A stretch of 64,000 nucleotides of DNA from contig CAZTOW010000009.1 in NCBI GenBank assembly GCA_964615375.1, positions 1-64,000 of the forward strand, written 5' to 3'. A program made the translations under genes and the position numbers. Shown piece by piece: positions 24,568-32,566 of the stretch. The notes below the pieces were generated by a model. That model did no database searches. It was not told where the DNA came from and saw nothing but the letters and a program-made list of their open reading frames with translations. Position 1 is the first letter of the stretch, and every line of letters starts with the position of its first letter. Source of the stretch: CAZKWG01 sp964615375 (GTDB lineage: Bacteria; Myxococcota_A; UBA796; CAZKWG01).

Positions 24568-25632
24568 CTACCCGCCGCGCACGGCGCCCACGACCAGCCC
24601 CAGCATGGCCAGCCCCCAGACCAGCGTGAGGCCCGCGAGCACCCGGCGGTGCAGGCTCACCGCGCGCTCCACCTGGCCTCGCTCCGCCATCTTCGTCGTG
24701 TGGACCACCACGCCCAGGCCCACGATCACGAAGACGTAGGCCAGCAGGTAGACCTTGTCCATCAGCATCAGGTAGCCGACGTCGGGCAGGTCCGTGTTGT
24801 AGGTCATCTGCAGCGCGACGATGGTGAGCAGCGAGGTGATCCCCACGTCCACGCGGGCGTCCGCGAGCGTGGGCGAGAGCAGGAACATCAGCGCCGCGCA
24901 GAGGATGACGCAGACCACGGGCAGGAAGAGCTTGGTCGAGTAGGCCACCGGCGGGCGCGTCAGCGGCACGGCCAGCGTGGCCCGGGAGTAGCTGGTGTTC
25001 GGCGCGGTGCGCGGGTCGCCGAAGGCCGTCGGGTAGTGCCAGGGCTCGACCGTGAACGTGGCCTGCCCGATGCGGTAGCCCGGCAGGTTCATCGCGGCGT
25101 TCACCGTGGGGCTGCCCGCGTCCACCTCATAGACGAGGGCGCTGGTGTCGTGGGCCCCGTCCTCCATGATCAGCACGAGGCTCTGGCGGTCGAAGGGGTA
25201 GTTGTAGAGCGGCAGCTTCTTCGAGAACTTCCCTTGAACGCGCAGGATCTGGTAGAGCGATCCGTCCTCGAGCTCCTCCGGCTCCTCGTAGATGGGCGTC
25301 ACCATCAGCCCCCACTGCTCGATGGGGTTGGCGATCTCCATGCTGCTGGCCGGGTCCAGCTCCGGGTTCTTCCAGCGGAACCAGACGTAGAAGTCCATCT
25401 CGTAGGCGTGCGACTTCAGATCGATGCTCTGGATGTCGTTCAGGTGAACGCCGATCGCCACACGCTCCGGCGTCTCGTAGGTCTTCTCGGGCTCCTCCCC
25501 GGCGGGCTCCTCCGCGGCCGGCTCCTCCCCGGCTGCTTCCTCCGCGGCGGGCTCCTCGGCGCGCGCCGGGTCGGGGCGGACGCCAAGCCAGAAGAGGAGG
25601 GCGAGCAACAGCAGACGCAGCGTTGGCGGCAT
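24568..25632 (-). CDS. Pentameric ligand-gated ion channel homologue (Cys-loop receptor family)
   Basis: A 354-residue protein. Signal peptide (1-25), then an acidic (AAEEP/AGEEP) linker to residue 49. The extracellular beta-sandwich spans about residues 52-232, with YEMDFYVWFRWKNP (loop 2 to beta region), YPFDRQSLVLIMED (the Cys-loop region, here without the two Cys, as in other prokaryotic members) and the Trp-rich EPWHYP. Four membrane helices follow: M1 236-253 (with the family Pro), M2 260-278, M3 290-311, M4 331-351. The length matches GLIC/ELIC plus the linker. The ligand is unknown. It is convergent with the lysozyme-like gene, three bases apart. Confidence 0.9.
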   Translation of the reverse strand: MPPTLRLLLLALLFWLGVRPDPARAEEPAAEEAAGEEPAAEEPAGEEPEKTYETPERVAIGVHLNDIQSIDLKSHAYEMDFYVWFRWKNPELDPASSMEIANPIEQWGLMVTPIYEEPEELEDGSLYQILRVQGKFSKKLPLYNYPFDRQSLVLIMEDGAHDTSALVYEVDAGSPTVNAAMNLPGYRIGQATFTVEPWHYPTAFGDPRTAPNTSYSRATLAVPLTRPPVAYSTKLFLPVVCVILCAALMFLLSPTLADARVDVGITSLLTIVALQMTYNTDLPDVGYLMLMDKVYLLAYVFVIVGLGVVVHTTKMAERGQVERAVSLHRRVLAGLTLVWGLAMLGLVVGAVRGG

Positions 25633-25744
25633 GGAACCTCCGAGGCGTCGAGCTTAGCACGACGGGCGACGCGCAACACAAGGCCCGCGGGAACAGCGCG
25701 TCATCACCGTGGGTTTCTCAGACGACCTTCATAGAGGAGACAAC

Positions 25745-26293
25745 ATGCGCGGATGGATGTTCCTGTGGATGATGGGCTGCGAGGGCGGAAAGTTGGAGGA
25801 CAGCTCCTGCACCTCCGGCGGCTGTGACACCGGCGAGGGCGAGGGCGAGGGCGAGGGTGAGGGCGAGGGCGAGGGTGAGGGCGAGGGCGAGGGCGAGGGC
25901 GAGGGCGAGCCCGGCGAGATCGGCTTCGAGATCACCTGGGACGCCGAGGGCTGCACGCTGACGATCACGAACGGGGTGGGCGACCACTCCTGGGGGATCG
26001 CCGAGACCGACCCCACCTCCCCCGATCCCTGGACGGGGGAGGACTGCCTCCACGGCTACGCGACCGAGGGCGGAGAGATCTGGATGCTCTGCCACAACGC
26101 GGACGAGGAGCGCGGGCGCGTCCTCAGCGTGGAGAGCCTGGCGCTGCTCACGGAGGAGACCACCCTCTTCTGGGAGGAGGACGCCCCCGGGCTCACCTAC
26201 GCCGTGTGGTCCCACGAGACCAGCGAGTGCTGGACCTTCGGCCAGGATCCCGGCTACTACCTGCCGGCGGGCTGCGTCGAGTACACGCCCTGA
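25745..26293 (+). CDS. Lipoprotein with (GE)n linker
   Basis: A 182-residue lipoprotein of unknown function. ATG 25745 follows a perfect GAGGAGA Shine-Dalgarno and yields a very short signal (MRGWMFLWMMGC). After CTSGGC come about 13 Gly-Glu pairs, then a beta-rich domain of about 125 residues with four Cys (EITWDAEGCTLTITNGVGDHSW … GEDCLHGY … WMLCHN … SECWTFGQDPGYYLPAGCVEYTP). Similar small domains recur in myxobacterial surface lipoproteins, but none with a known role. Confidence 0.8.
   Translation: MRGWMFLWMMGCEGGKLEDSSCTSGGCDTGEGEGEGEGEGEGEGEGEGEGEGEGEPGEIGFEITWDAEGCTLTITNGVGDHSWGIAETDPTSPDPWTGEDCLHGYATEGGEIWMLCHNADEERGRVLSVESLALLTEETTLFWEEDAPGLTYAVWSHETSECWTFGQDPGYYLPAGCVEYTP
25832..25909 (+). 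repeat. Hexanucleotide repeat encoding (GE)n
   Basis: About 13 copies of ggcgag or ggtgag in frame in the lipoprotein gene 25745-26293. Confidence 0.85.
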
Positions 26294-26299
26294 GCGGGC

Positions 26300-26896
26300 T
26301 CAGCGCCGCGCGGCCCAGCGGGCCATGCCCTCGATGTTGGCCTTCACCACGCGGCTGGCCGCGGCGTCCGCGCCGGACGTGAGCGCCTTGAACTTGAGGA
26401 AGCCCACGTCGTCGCGGCGGGGCGCCGAGGCCAGCGCGTAGCCCAGCACGCCGTTGCCGACGAGCCACGCCCCCACGTTGTAGTCGCTGCGGGCGCCCTT
26501 GCCGGTGCCCAGCGCCTCGGTCTCGGGCTTAAGCAGGTCCCAGGCCAGGACCTCGTAGCCCTGACGGGCGCCGAGGCGCATCAGCACCAGCTCGTGCTGG
26601 ATGGCGCCGAGCATGGGGATGTCCACGCGCTGGTAGAAGCGCACCTGCTGGGGCGGCGCGTAGCGGCTGTCCTGGACGGACCGACACTCGACGACGTGCT
26701 CCACGTTGCCCTTGTAGTGGTCCACGTCCATGATGGCCGCCGCCACCTTCGCGGCGTCCATGCCCGGGATCGGGCAGAGGCCGAAGCCCTCGTCGGTCGG
26801 CCGACCGGCGTGGTTCCAGTGGAAGAAGACGTACTCGGTCGGCGGGAGCCGGGGGAGACGCTGGAACAGACGGTCGACAAAGGCCTGGGCTTCCAT
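26300..26896 (-). CDS. START/SRPBCC-fold protein
   Basis: A 198-residue protein from ATG 26896. The pattern of a START-like lipid- or small-molecule-binding fold is visible: AAIMDVDHYKGNVEHVVECRSV (helix then first strand), VRFYQRVDIPMLGAIQHELVL, and a long C-terminal helix (ASRVVKANIEGMARWAARR). No signal peptide, so cytoplasmic. The first strand region (TEYVFFHWNHAGRPTDEGFG) is unusual for this family. A second START-like gene is at 38735-39460. Ligand unknown. Confidence 0.7.
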   Translation of the reverse strand: MEAQAFVDRLFQRLPRLPPTEYVFFHWNHAGRPTDEGFGLCPIPGMDAAKVAAAIMDVDHYKGNVEHVVECRSVQDSRYAPPQQVRFYQRVDIPMLGAIQHELVLMRLGARQGYEVLAWDLLKPETEALGTGKGARSDYNVGAWLVGNGVLGYALASAPRRDDVGFLKFKALTSGADAAASRVVKANIEGMARWAARR

Positions 26897-26976
26897 GAGG
26901 CACCTCGGATGGCGAGCCGGGGTTATCCAGAGCGCGGCGCCATCGCAAGCGCGGGGCACCCGAGGGAGGACCGACC

Positions 26977-27702
26977 GTGGCCACCGTGCTCATGCCCCTG
27001 CCCGACCAGGACTTCGACGTCACCGAGACCGCCGTGCCCTGGAAGGTGCTGACCCGCGCCGGGCACCGCGTGATCTTCGCCACCGAGCGCGGCGGGAGCC
27101 CGCCCGCCTGCGATCCGCTGCTGCTGACCGGGGTGCTCTTCGGGCAGCTGGGCGCCGAGCCGGAGCCCCGCGCCTTCTACGCGGAGATGAGCCGCTCCCC
27201 GGAGTTTCAGGCCCCCATCGCCTGGGACACCATGAACGTCGCCGACTTCGACGCGCTGTGGCTGCCGGGCGGGCACGCGCCGGGCATGCGGCAGTACCTG
27301 GGCCACGCGGGGCTGCAGGAGCAGGTGCGCCGCTTCTTCGCGCTGAACCGGCCCGTGGCCGCCATCTGCCACGGGGTGCTGGTGGCGGCGCGGGCAGGGG
27401 TGCTGGCCGGGCGCCGGACCACCTGCCTGCCGGCCTACATGGAGCTCAGCGGCTGGGCGATCACGGCCTGGAAGCTGGGTCGCTACTACCGGACCTACGA
27501 TCAGACCGTGCAGTCCGAGGTCACGGCCGCGCTCGCCCGACCCGAGGACTTCGTGCTGGGGCCCATCTCGCTGTTCTCGCGGGACACCGACCAGGACGAG
27601 CGCCCCGCCTTCGTGGTCGAGGACGGCCTCTACCTCTCCGGGCGCTGGCCGGGGGACGCCTACACGCTCTCCAAGCGGCTGCTCACACTACTAAAGAATT
27701 AG
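26977..27702 (+). CDS. DJ-1/PfpI (type 1 glutamine amidotransferase-like) family protein
   Basis: A 241-residue protein of the DJ-1/PfpI/Hsp31 superfamily. Motifs: MPLPDQDFDVTETAVPW at the N-terminus, ADFDALWLPGGHAPGMRQYL, and the nucleophile elbow AAICHGVLVAAR with Cys and His next to each other. Members act as glyoxalase III, deglycase, chaperone or protease; this longer branch (with the insertion around MSRSPEFQAPIAWDTMN) is closest to the Hsp31-like type. The GTG start is preceded by gggagga. The stop overlaps that of the convergent WD40 gene. Confidence 0.85.
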   Translation: MATVLMPLPDQDFDVTETAVPWKVLTRAGHRVIFATERGGSPPACDPLLLTGVLFGQLGAEPEPRAFYAEMSRSPEFQAPIAWDTMNVADFDALWLPGGHAPGMRQYLGHAGLQEQVRRFFALNRPVAAICHGVLVAARAGVLAGRRTTCLPAYMELSGWAITAWKLGRYYRTYDQTVQSEVTAALARPEDFVLGPISLFSRDTDQDERPAFVVEDGLYLSGRWPGDAYTLSKRLLTLLKN

Positions 27703-29639
27703 TTGTAACCCAGCACCCAGGCCGAGCCGTCGCCCGCGCCCACCAGCAGGGTGTGACCGTCCGGGCTGGCCGCCAGCGACCAGAGGTCCCTGCCCGAGAG
27801 ATCTTCGCGCTCCAGCAGGATCTTCCCCGTCCGGTCCCAGGCCACCAGCCTCCCCGGCGCCCGCCCCTGCGCGTCCGGGTCGCGCCCGAAGGCCCCGAGC
27901 AGCACCGCGCCGTCGGTCGTCCAGGCCAGATCGTGCCCGGTGGAGCCCGCCCCCTCCAGGTCGCGCCCCTCTGGCTTCGATCCCCGCAGATCCCAGAGGC
28001 GGACCCCGGCCGCGCCCCCGGTCTCCTGCCCCAGCGCCGCCAGCGCGCCCCCGTCCGGGCTCCAGGCCACGCGCAGGATCGCGTCCCCCGGCGCGCGGCC
28101 GGGCATGACCCGGGTCTCCCCGCTGGCCGGATCCCAGACCAGGACGCGCCTGTCGGCCATGCCCAGGGCCAGGCGCCCGTCCGGCGACCAGGCGATCACG
28201 CCCTCCCGGCCCCGCACGCCGCGGGCCACGCGCTGGGACGTGCTGTCCGCGAGCCGGACGACGTGGAGCTCCGACTGCCCCTGGACCGCCAGCAGCGCGC
28301 CGTCGGGCGAGAAGCGCAGATCGTGGACCGTGCCCAGGCCAGGGAGGGCCGGGAGCTCGGGCCTGCGGTGGCCGCGCAGATCGTGGATCACGATCCGCGG
28401 TCCCCCCTCCTCCTCCAGGGCGAGCGCGGCGAAGCGCCCATCCGGGGAGAGGGCCATGGCGAGCTGCCCCTTCGGCCCGCGCAGGTGACCCGGCCCCTCC
28501 TGCGCGCTCCAGCTGGCCCAGCCCTCCGAGGTCGAGACCCGGAGCACCCCCTCCGGCGTCCAGCCCAGATCGCGCAGGTGCCCGCCTCCCAGCTCCACCG
28601 TCCCCAGGTGCGCGCCGTCGGCGACCTGGAGGATGAGCACGCGCTCAGGGGTGCCCAGGGCGGCCATGCTCCCGTCCGCGCTGACGACCACCCGGTAGGG
28701 CGTGGCGCCGAGCGGGAGCTGGACCACCCACGGCCCCTGACCGGGCGTCCAGCGGCGCAGCGTGTGATCGCCGAAGAAGAGGGAGAGCTCCTCGCCGGCC
28801 CAGAGGGCGCGGATCTCCCCGTCTCCCAGCCGCATGGGGACGCCAGGGCCTGGCTCCCCCTCCTGGATGAGCGTGATGATCCCGGCGGGGGAGCCGAGCA
28901 GCAGCCAGCGTCCGTCCCCCGACCAGCGGGCGATCCGCGCCGCGCCGGATCCCAGGAGCTCATCGGCCTGCCCCTCGTCGAGGCGCCAGCGGAGCGGCGG
29001 ATCCCCCGCCAGCAGCAGCGCGCGACCGTCGGGGCGCCAGTCGAGGCCCAGGAGGGCACGGCGACGCTCCAGGCGCTGGAGCTCCGCGCCGTCCGCGCCC
29101 CAGATCAGCGCGAGCCCGTTGGTGTCGGTGGCGGCGAGGCGCTCGCCGGCCGGATCCCAGCCGATCCCGGTGACCCGCCCGCCCAGGCCCGTGAGCCGCC
29201 GCTCCTCGCCGCTGGCCAGCGTGCGCACGACCACCACGCCGCCGCGCCCGCCCCAGGCCAGGCGCTCGCCCGCGCCGTCCAGCGCGAGGACGGCCGGCTC
29301 TCCCACGCTCCAGCGGGAGAGGGCCTCACCCGCCTGGGTCCACAGGCTCAGCTCACCCGCATCCGTGCTGGCCGCGACCCGCGCGCCGTCCCCCGAGACC
29401 GCGACGGCGCCCACCGCGCCCAGTTCCTGGAACCAGCGCGGCTGCGCGGCCCCGACGGAGAAGGCCCCGAGGCCCAGCGTGGTCCCGACGTAGACCATCT
29501 GCTCGTCCGAGCCCGGCGCCGCCGCGCGCAGCTCGCCGTAGCCCAGGCGCCGCGCGACCGTGAGCGCCCCGGGGGTGGGCGGAGGAGGAGGCGGATCGGC
29601 GCAGCCCAACAGCGCCGCCAGCAGACCGGCGCGGCCCAT
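27699..29639 (-). CDS. WD40-repeat lipoprotein
   Basis: A 646-residue protein with lipobox ALLGC at the N-terminus and then WD40-type blades up to the end. Repeated elements such as GIGWDPAGERLAATDTNGLALIWGADG, GLDWRPDGRALLLAGD, DLRFSPDGALLAVQGQ, VIAWSPDGRLALGMADRRVLVWDPASG and SLAASPDGHTLLVGAGDGSAWVLGYN define about twelve to fourteen blades, enough for two propellers. It probably serves as a protein-interaction platform on the outer membrane or periplasmic face. It begins directly after the carbamoylase stop, in the same operon. Confidence 0.85.
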   Translation of the reverse strand: MGRAGLLAALLGCADPPPPPPTPGALTVARRLGYGELRAAAPGSDEQMVYVGTTLGLGAFSVGAAQPRWFQELGAVGAVAVSGDGARVAASTDAGELSLWTQAGEALSRWSVGEPAVLALDGAGERLAWGGRGGVVVVRTLASGEERRLTGLGGRVTGIGWDPAGERLAATDTNGLALIWGADGAELQRLERRRALLGLDWRPDGRALLLAGDPPLRWRLDEGQADELLGSGAARIARWSGDGRWLLLGSPAGIITLIQEGEPGPGVPMRLGDGEIRALWAGEELSLFFGDHTLRRWTPGQGPWVVQLPLGATPYRVVVSADGSMAALGTPERVLILQVADGAHLGTVELGGGHLRDLGWTPEGVLRVSTSEGWASWSAQEGPGHLRGPKGQLAMALSPDGRFAALALEEEGGPRIVIHDLRGHRRPELPALPGLGTVHDLRFSPDGALLAVQGQSELHVVRLADSTSQRVARGVRGREGVIAWSPDGRLALGMADRRVLVWDPASGETRVMPGRAPGDAILRVAWSPDGGALAALGQETGGAAGVRLWDLRGSKPEGRDLEGAGSTGHDLAWTTDGAVLLGAFGRDPDAQGRAPGRLVAWDRTGKILLEREDLSGRDLWSLAASPDGHTLLVGAGDGSAWVLGYN

Positions 29640-30884
29640 CTAGGCCTCCGCCAGGGAGAGGACGACGTCCAGCAGGACGTTCACGCCGTCGCCGCACTGG
29701 GCCTCGGTGCTGAGCTCGCGGGGGTTGTGGCTGATGCCGTCGTAGAGGCCGGGCACGAAGATCATCGCCGTGGGGCAGAGGCGGGCCAGCTCCTGGGCGT
29801 CGTGGCCGGCGCCGGAGACGATACGCTGGCGGCTGAGCCCGCGGGCCTGGGCGGCCTGGTCGACGCGCGCCATCAAGTCCGGGTGGAAATCGACGGGGGC
29901 CGTCCGCGCCGTCTGGCGCCAGGTGATCTCCACCCCCTCTTGTAGGGCCACCTGGGGCAGGATCGCGTCCAGCTCGGCCTCCGCCGCCTTCAGCAGGGAC
30001 TCGTCGGGGTTGCGCAGGTCCACGGTGGCGATGACGCGGCCGGGCACGATGTTCACCAGGCCGGGGTGCGGCTGGATGCAGCCCATGGTCGCCCGGAGCT
30101 GGCCGAAGCGCCCGGATCCGCAGAGCTCGCGGAGCGCCAGGTTGATCCGCGCCGCCGCCACGCCCGCGTCGCGGCGGAGCTCCATGGGGGTGGTGCCGGC
30201 GTGGGCCGAGACGCCGTGGAGGGTGAGCTCACGCCAGGAGATGCCCTGCACCCCGGTCACGACGCCGATGTCCACGCCGGCCGCGCCGAGGATGGGGCCC
30301 TGCTCGATGTGGCACTCCAGGTAGGCGTAGGGCGGCTCCAGGTGGGGGTCGGCCTCACCCAGGAAGCCGATGGCCTGAAGCTCGTCCCGGAAGACCCTGC
30401 CCTCCAGATCGCGGAGCCCGTAGGCGTCCTCCAGCGCGAGCCGCCCGGTGGCGACGGCGCTGCCCAGCATGTCCGTGCCGAAGCGGCAGCCCTCCTCGTC
30501 GGTGAAGAAGGCCACGACCAGCGGGCGCCGGGTGCGCACGCCGTGGTCGTCCAGGGTCTGAAGCACCTCGAGCCCACCCAGCACCCCCAGGCAGCCGTCG
30601 AAGCGCCCCGCCGTGGGCACCGAGTCGATGTGCGAGCCCATCATCACGGGGGCGAGCCCGTCCTCCCGGCCCGCCCGCCGGCCGAAGACGTTGCCGATGC
30701 GATCCACCGTGACTTGAAGTCCGAGCGCGCGCATCCGGGCCACGACGTGCCGGCGGCCCTCTCCGTCGGCGGGGGTGAGCGCGAGGCGGTTGACGCCCTG
30801 GAGCCCGGTGCGGGGGTCGGTGTAGGCGCCGATCGCGCCGAGATCGGCGAGGGACTGGTAGAGGCGGGCGGCGTTGATGTCCAT
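29640..30884 (-). CDS. Zn-dependent amidase of the hydantoinase/carbamoylase family (M20)
   Basis: A 414-residue enzyme of the N-carbamoyl-L-amino acid hydrolase/allantoate amidohydrolase type. Metal ligands are visible in MGSHIDSVP (His), RFDGCLGVLGGLE (Asp), FTDEEGCRFG (catalytic Glu-Glu), ECHIEQGP (His) and GAGHDAQELA (His). The dimerisation insert (GVSAHAGTTPMELRRDAGVAAARI) is complete. Such enzymes remove carbamoyl groups from amino acids or open ureides in nucleobase degradation; no hydantoinase or allantoinase gene is adjacent, so the substrate is open. Confidence 0.9.
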   Translation of the reverse strand: MDINAARLYQSLADLGAIGAYTDPRTGLQGVNRLALTPADGEGRRHVVARMRALGLQVTVDRIGNVFGRRAGREDGLAPVMMGSHIDSVPTAGRFDGCLGVLGGLEVLQTLDDHGVRTRRPLVVAFFTDEEGCRFGTDMLGSAVATGRLALEDAYGLRDLEGRVFRDELQAIGFLGEADPHLEPPYAYLECHIEQGPILGAAGVDIGVVTGVQGISWRELTLHGVSAHAGTTPMELRRDAGVAAARINLALRELCGSGRFGQLRATMGCIQPHPGLVNIVPGRVIATVDLRNPDESLLKAAEAELDAILPQVALQEGVEITWRQTARTAPVDFHPDLMARVDQAAQARGLSRQRIVSGAGHDAQELARLCPTAMIFVPGLYDGISHNPRELSTEAQCGDGVNVLLDVVLSLAEA

Positions 30885-30893
30885 CGGCGGGGA

Positions 30894-32474
30894 TTAACCG
30901 GGCTGTCCCCCGCTCGCCCGACGGCGCAGGAGGAGCGCCAGCCCGAGGCCCAGGATCCCCGCCCCGCCGCCGCCGGGCGCGCTCCCGCACCCGCAGCCGG
31001 CCTCCTTGGGCTGGCCGGTCTCCTGGGGGTCCTCGCCCTCGGGGCTGTCCGGGGTCCCGGTCTCGCCGGTCTCCTGGGGCGCGCCGGTCTCGCCGGTCTC
31101 CTGCGGGGTGCCCGTCTCCCCGGTCTCAGACGGGACCAGCGCGTAGCTCACCGTGATCTCGTCCAGCGAGGTGGTCCCGGTGGAGACGAGCGCGAGCCCG
31201 TCCGCGGCGCTGAGGGGGGCGCTGAGCGCGGGTCCGTCGTCCATCGTGGCGGTGAGCGTGGCGCCGTCCCAGGAGAGGGAGAGCGTGAGCTCCTGGCCGG
31301 GCAGGGGCACGGTCTTCGCATGCGCGATGACCTCGTCGTCCACCGCATAGTCGTAGGCGTTGAACCACATGTGGTAGGTGTAGTCGAGCAGCAGGACCGA
31401 GGGCGCCTGGATGTAGCCGCTGTTCCAGTCCGCCCAGTTCTTGGTCAGCACGGGCTCCGGCCAGTCCTCCCACACCGTCCAGTCCGAGGGGTCGGCCACC
31501 GAGAAGCAGAAGGCGTCGTCGCAATTCCACCACTGCTCGACGCCATACGGGCTCATCACCATGCCCCCGCCCTGGAGCCGGCTCTCGTCCTCGGTGATGG
31601 CGCCCTGCTTCTCCCAGGTCCAGCCGTCCTCGCTGGTGGCGTAGCCGGTGGGGCCGTAATGCTGCTCCGGGTCGGTGCCGTTGTAGAGCAGGTGCCAGAG
31701 GCCGCTCTCGTCGCGCAGCACGTCGGGCATGCGCAGGCTGCCCTCGTCGAACTCGCCGTCCCCGCCGAGATCCACCGCCACGCCCTCGGGGGTCCAGCTG
31801 AACCCGTCGCTGGAGGTGGCGTGGCAGAGGCGGTTGCCTACGTCGTTCTGGTAGCAGGAGTAGTACATGTGCCACTGACCGTCCTCGTCCACCTCCACCG
31901 TGGGCATGTGGACGTGGATGCCGTCCACGGTGGTCCGGTCGTAGTCGATGGTCAGCACCGGGTTGCCCGCGTACTTCGTCCAGGTCTCGCCGTCCGTGGA
32001 CGTGGCGACCCCGATCTGGCGGTAGGGGTAGCCCTCCCTCATCTCGCCGGTCCAGTAGAGGAACCAGGTGGCGGTGGACGCCTGGTAGTACACGTCACAG
32101 TGGAGCGTGTTGGCGCCGTCCCAGTAGTCCGCGCCCGGCTCGATGACCGGGCTGTCGTCGGGCACCAGCTCGCGGTGCCCCTGCGGGAAAGGCAGGCCCT
32201 CCTCGCCCAGGGAGATGTGGCCATCCTCAGAATAACTGGCCTTCCAGGACTGATCACCGACCCGGATGGAGACCGCGCCCTCATCCAGCTTGCTGAGGCG
32301 CAGGGTGGCCTCGAAGCGGGTGAGCGCGCCGAGCGGGAGCTCGGCCACGTCGTCCTCGACCACGAGGGCGCCGCCGGTGACCGCGCCGCCCTCCCAACGC
32401 CCCTGGTCGAGCTCGAAGGGGTCCGCGTAGATCTCGTCAGCCAGCGCGAAGGGGAGGAGAAGGATTCTGATCAT
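30894..32474 (-). CDS. Five-bladed beta-propeller (GH43/GH32-like) protein with MYXO-CTERM-like anchor
   Basis: A 526-residue secreted protein: short signal, an N-terminal beta domain, then a propeller with repeated elements such as WFLYWTGEM, GVATSTDGETWTKYAGNPVL, WHMYYSCYQNDVGNRLCHATSSDGFSWTPEG, WHLLYNG, GYATSEDGWTWEKQG. This is the pattern of GH43/GH32/GH62-type glycan hydrolases or their inactive relatives. After a small concanavalin-like segment comes a TGE/QETGETG linker, then GCGCGSAPGGGGAG, a hydrophobic helix and RRR, matching the MYXO-CTERM surface-sorting signal. Probably a surface glycan-active or -binding protein. Confidence 0.82.
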   Translation of the reverse strand: MIRILLLPFALADEIYADPFELDQGRWEGGAVTGGALVVEDDVAELPLGALTRFEATLRLSKLDEGAVSIRVGDQSWKASYSEDGHISLGEEGLPFPQGHRELVPDDSPVIEPGADYWDGANTLHCDVYYQASTATWFLYWTGEMREGYPYRQIGVATSTDGETWTKYAGNPVLTIDYDRTTVDGIHVHMPTVEVDEDGQWHMYYSCYQNDVGNRLCHATSSDGFSWTPEGVAVDLGGDGEFDEGSLRMPDVLRDESGLWHLLYNGTDPEQHYGPTGYATSEDGWTWEKQGAITEDESRLQGGGMVMSPYGVEQWWNCDDAFCFSVADPSDWTVWEDWPEPVLTKNWADWNSGYIQAPSVLLLDYTYHMWFNAYDYAVDDEVIAHAKTVPLPGQELTLSLSWDGATLTATMDDGPALSAPLSAADGLALVSTGTTSLDEITVSYALVPSETGETGTPQETGETGAPQETGETGTPDSPEGEDPQETGQPKEAGCGCGSAPGGGGAGILGLGLALLLRRRASGGQPG

Positions 32475-32506
32475 ACGTCCAGGTTAACACCCGCGTGCCC
32501 CCGAGC

Positions 32507-32549
32507 GTCCTGCGTCGGGACCGTTGACCGTGATAGAAGGCCGCAGGAC
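32507..32549. repeat. 8-bp inverted repeat upstream of the ATPase-SAVED module
   Basis: GTCCTGCG (32507-32514) and CGCAGGAC (32542-32549) form a perfect inverted repeat with a 27-base spacer, 17 bases before the ATPase ATG. It could be an operator or an mRNA hairpin near the start codon; evidence is weak. Confidence 0.35.
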
Positions 32550-32566
32550 ATCTCACGGGAGCGGCG

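Noticed and set aside
21627..24629. Plus-strand frame of 1000 codons
   Set aside because: Antisense to the AfsR-like regulator, then out of frame over the lysozyme-like gene; no domain.
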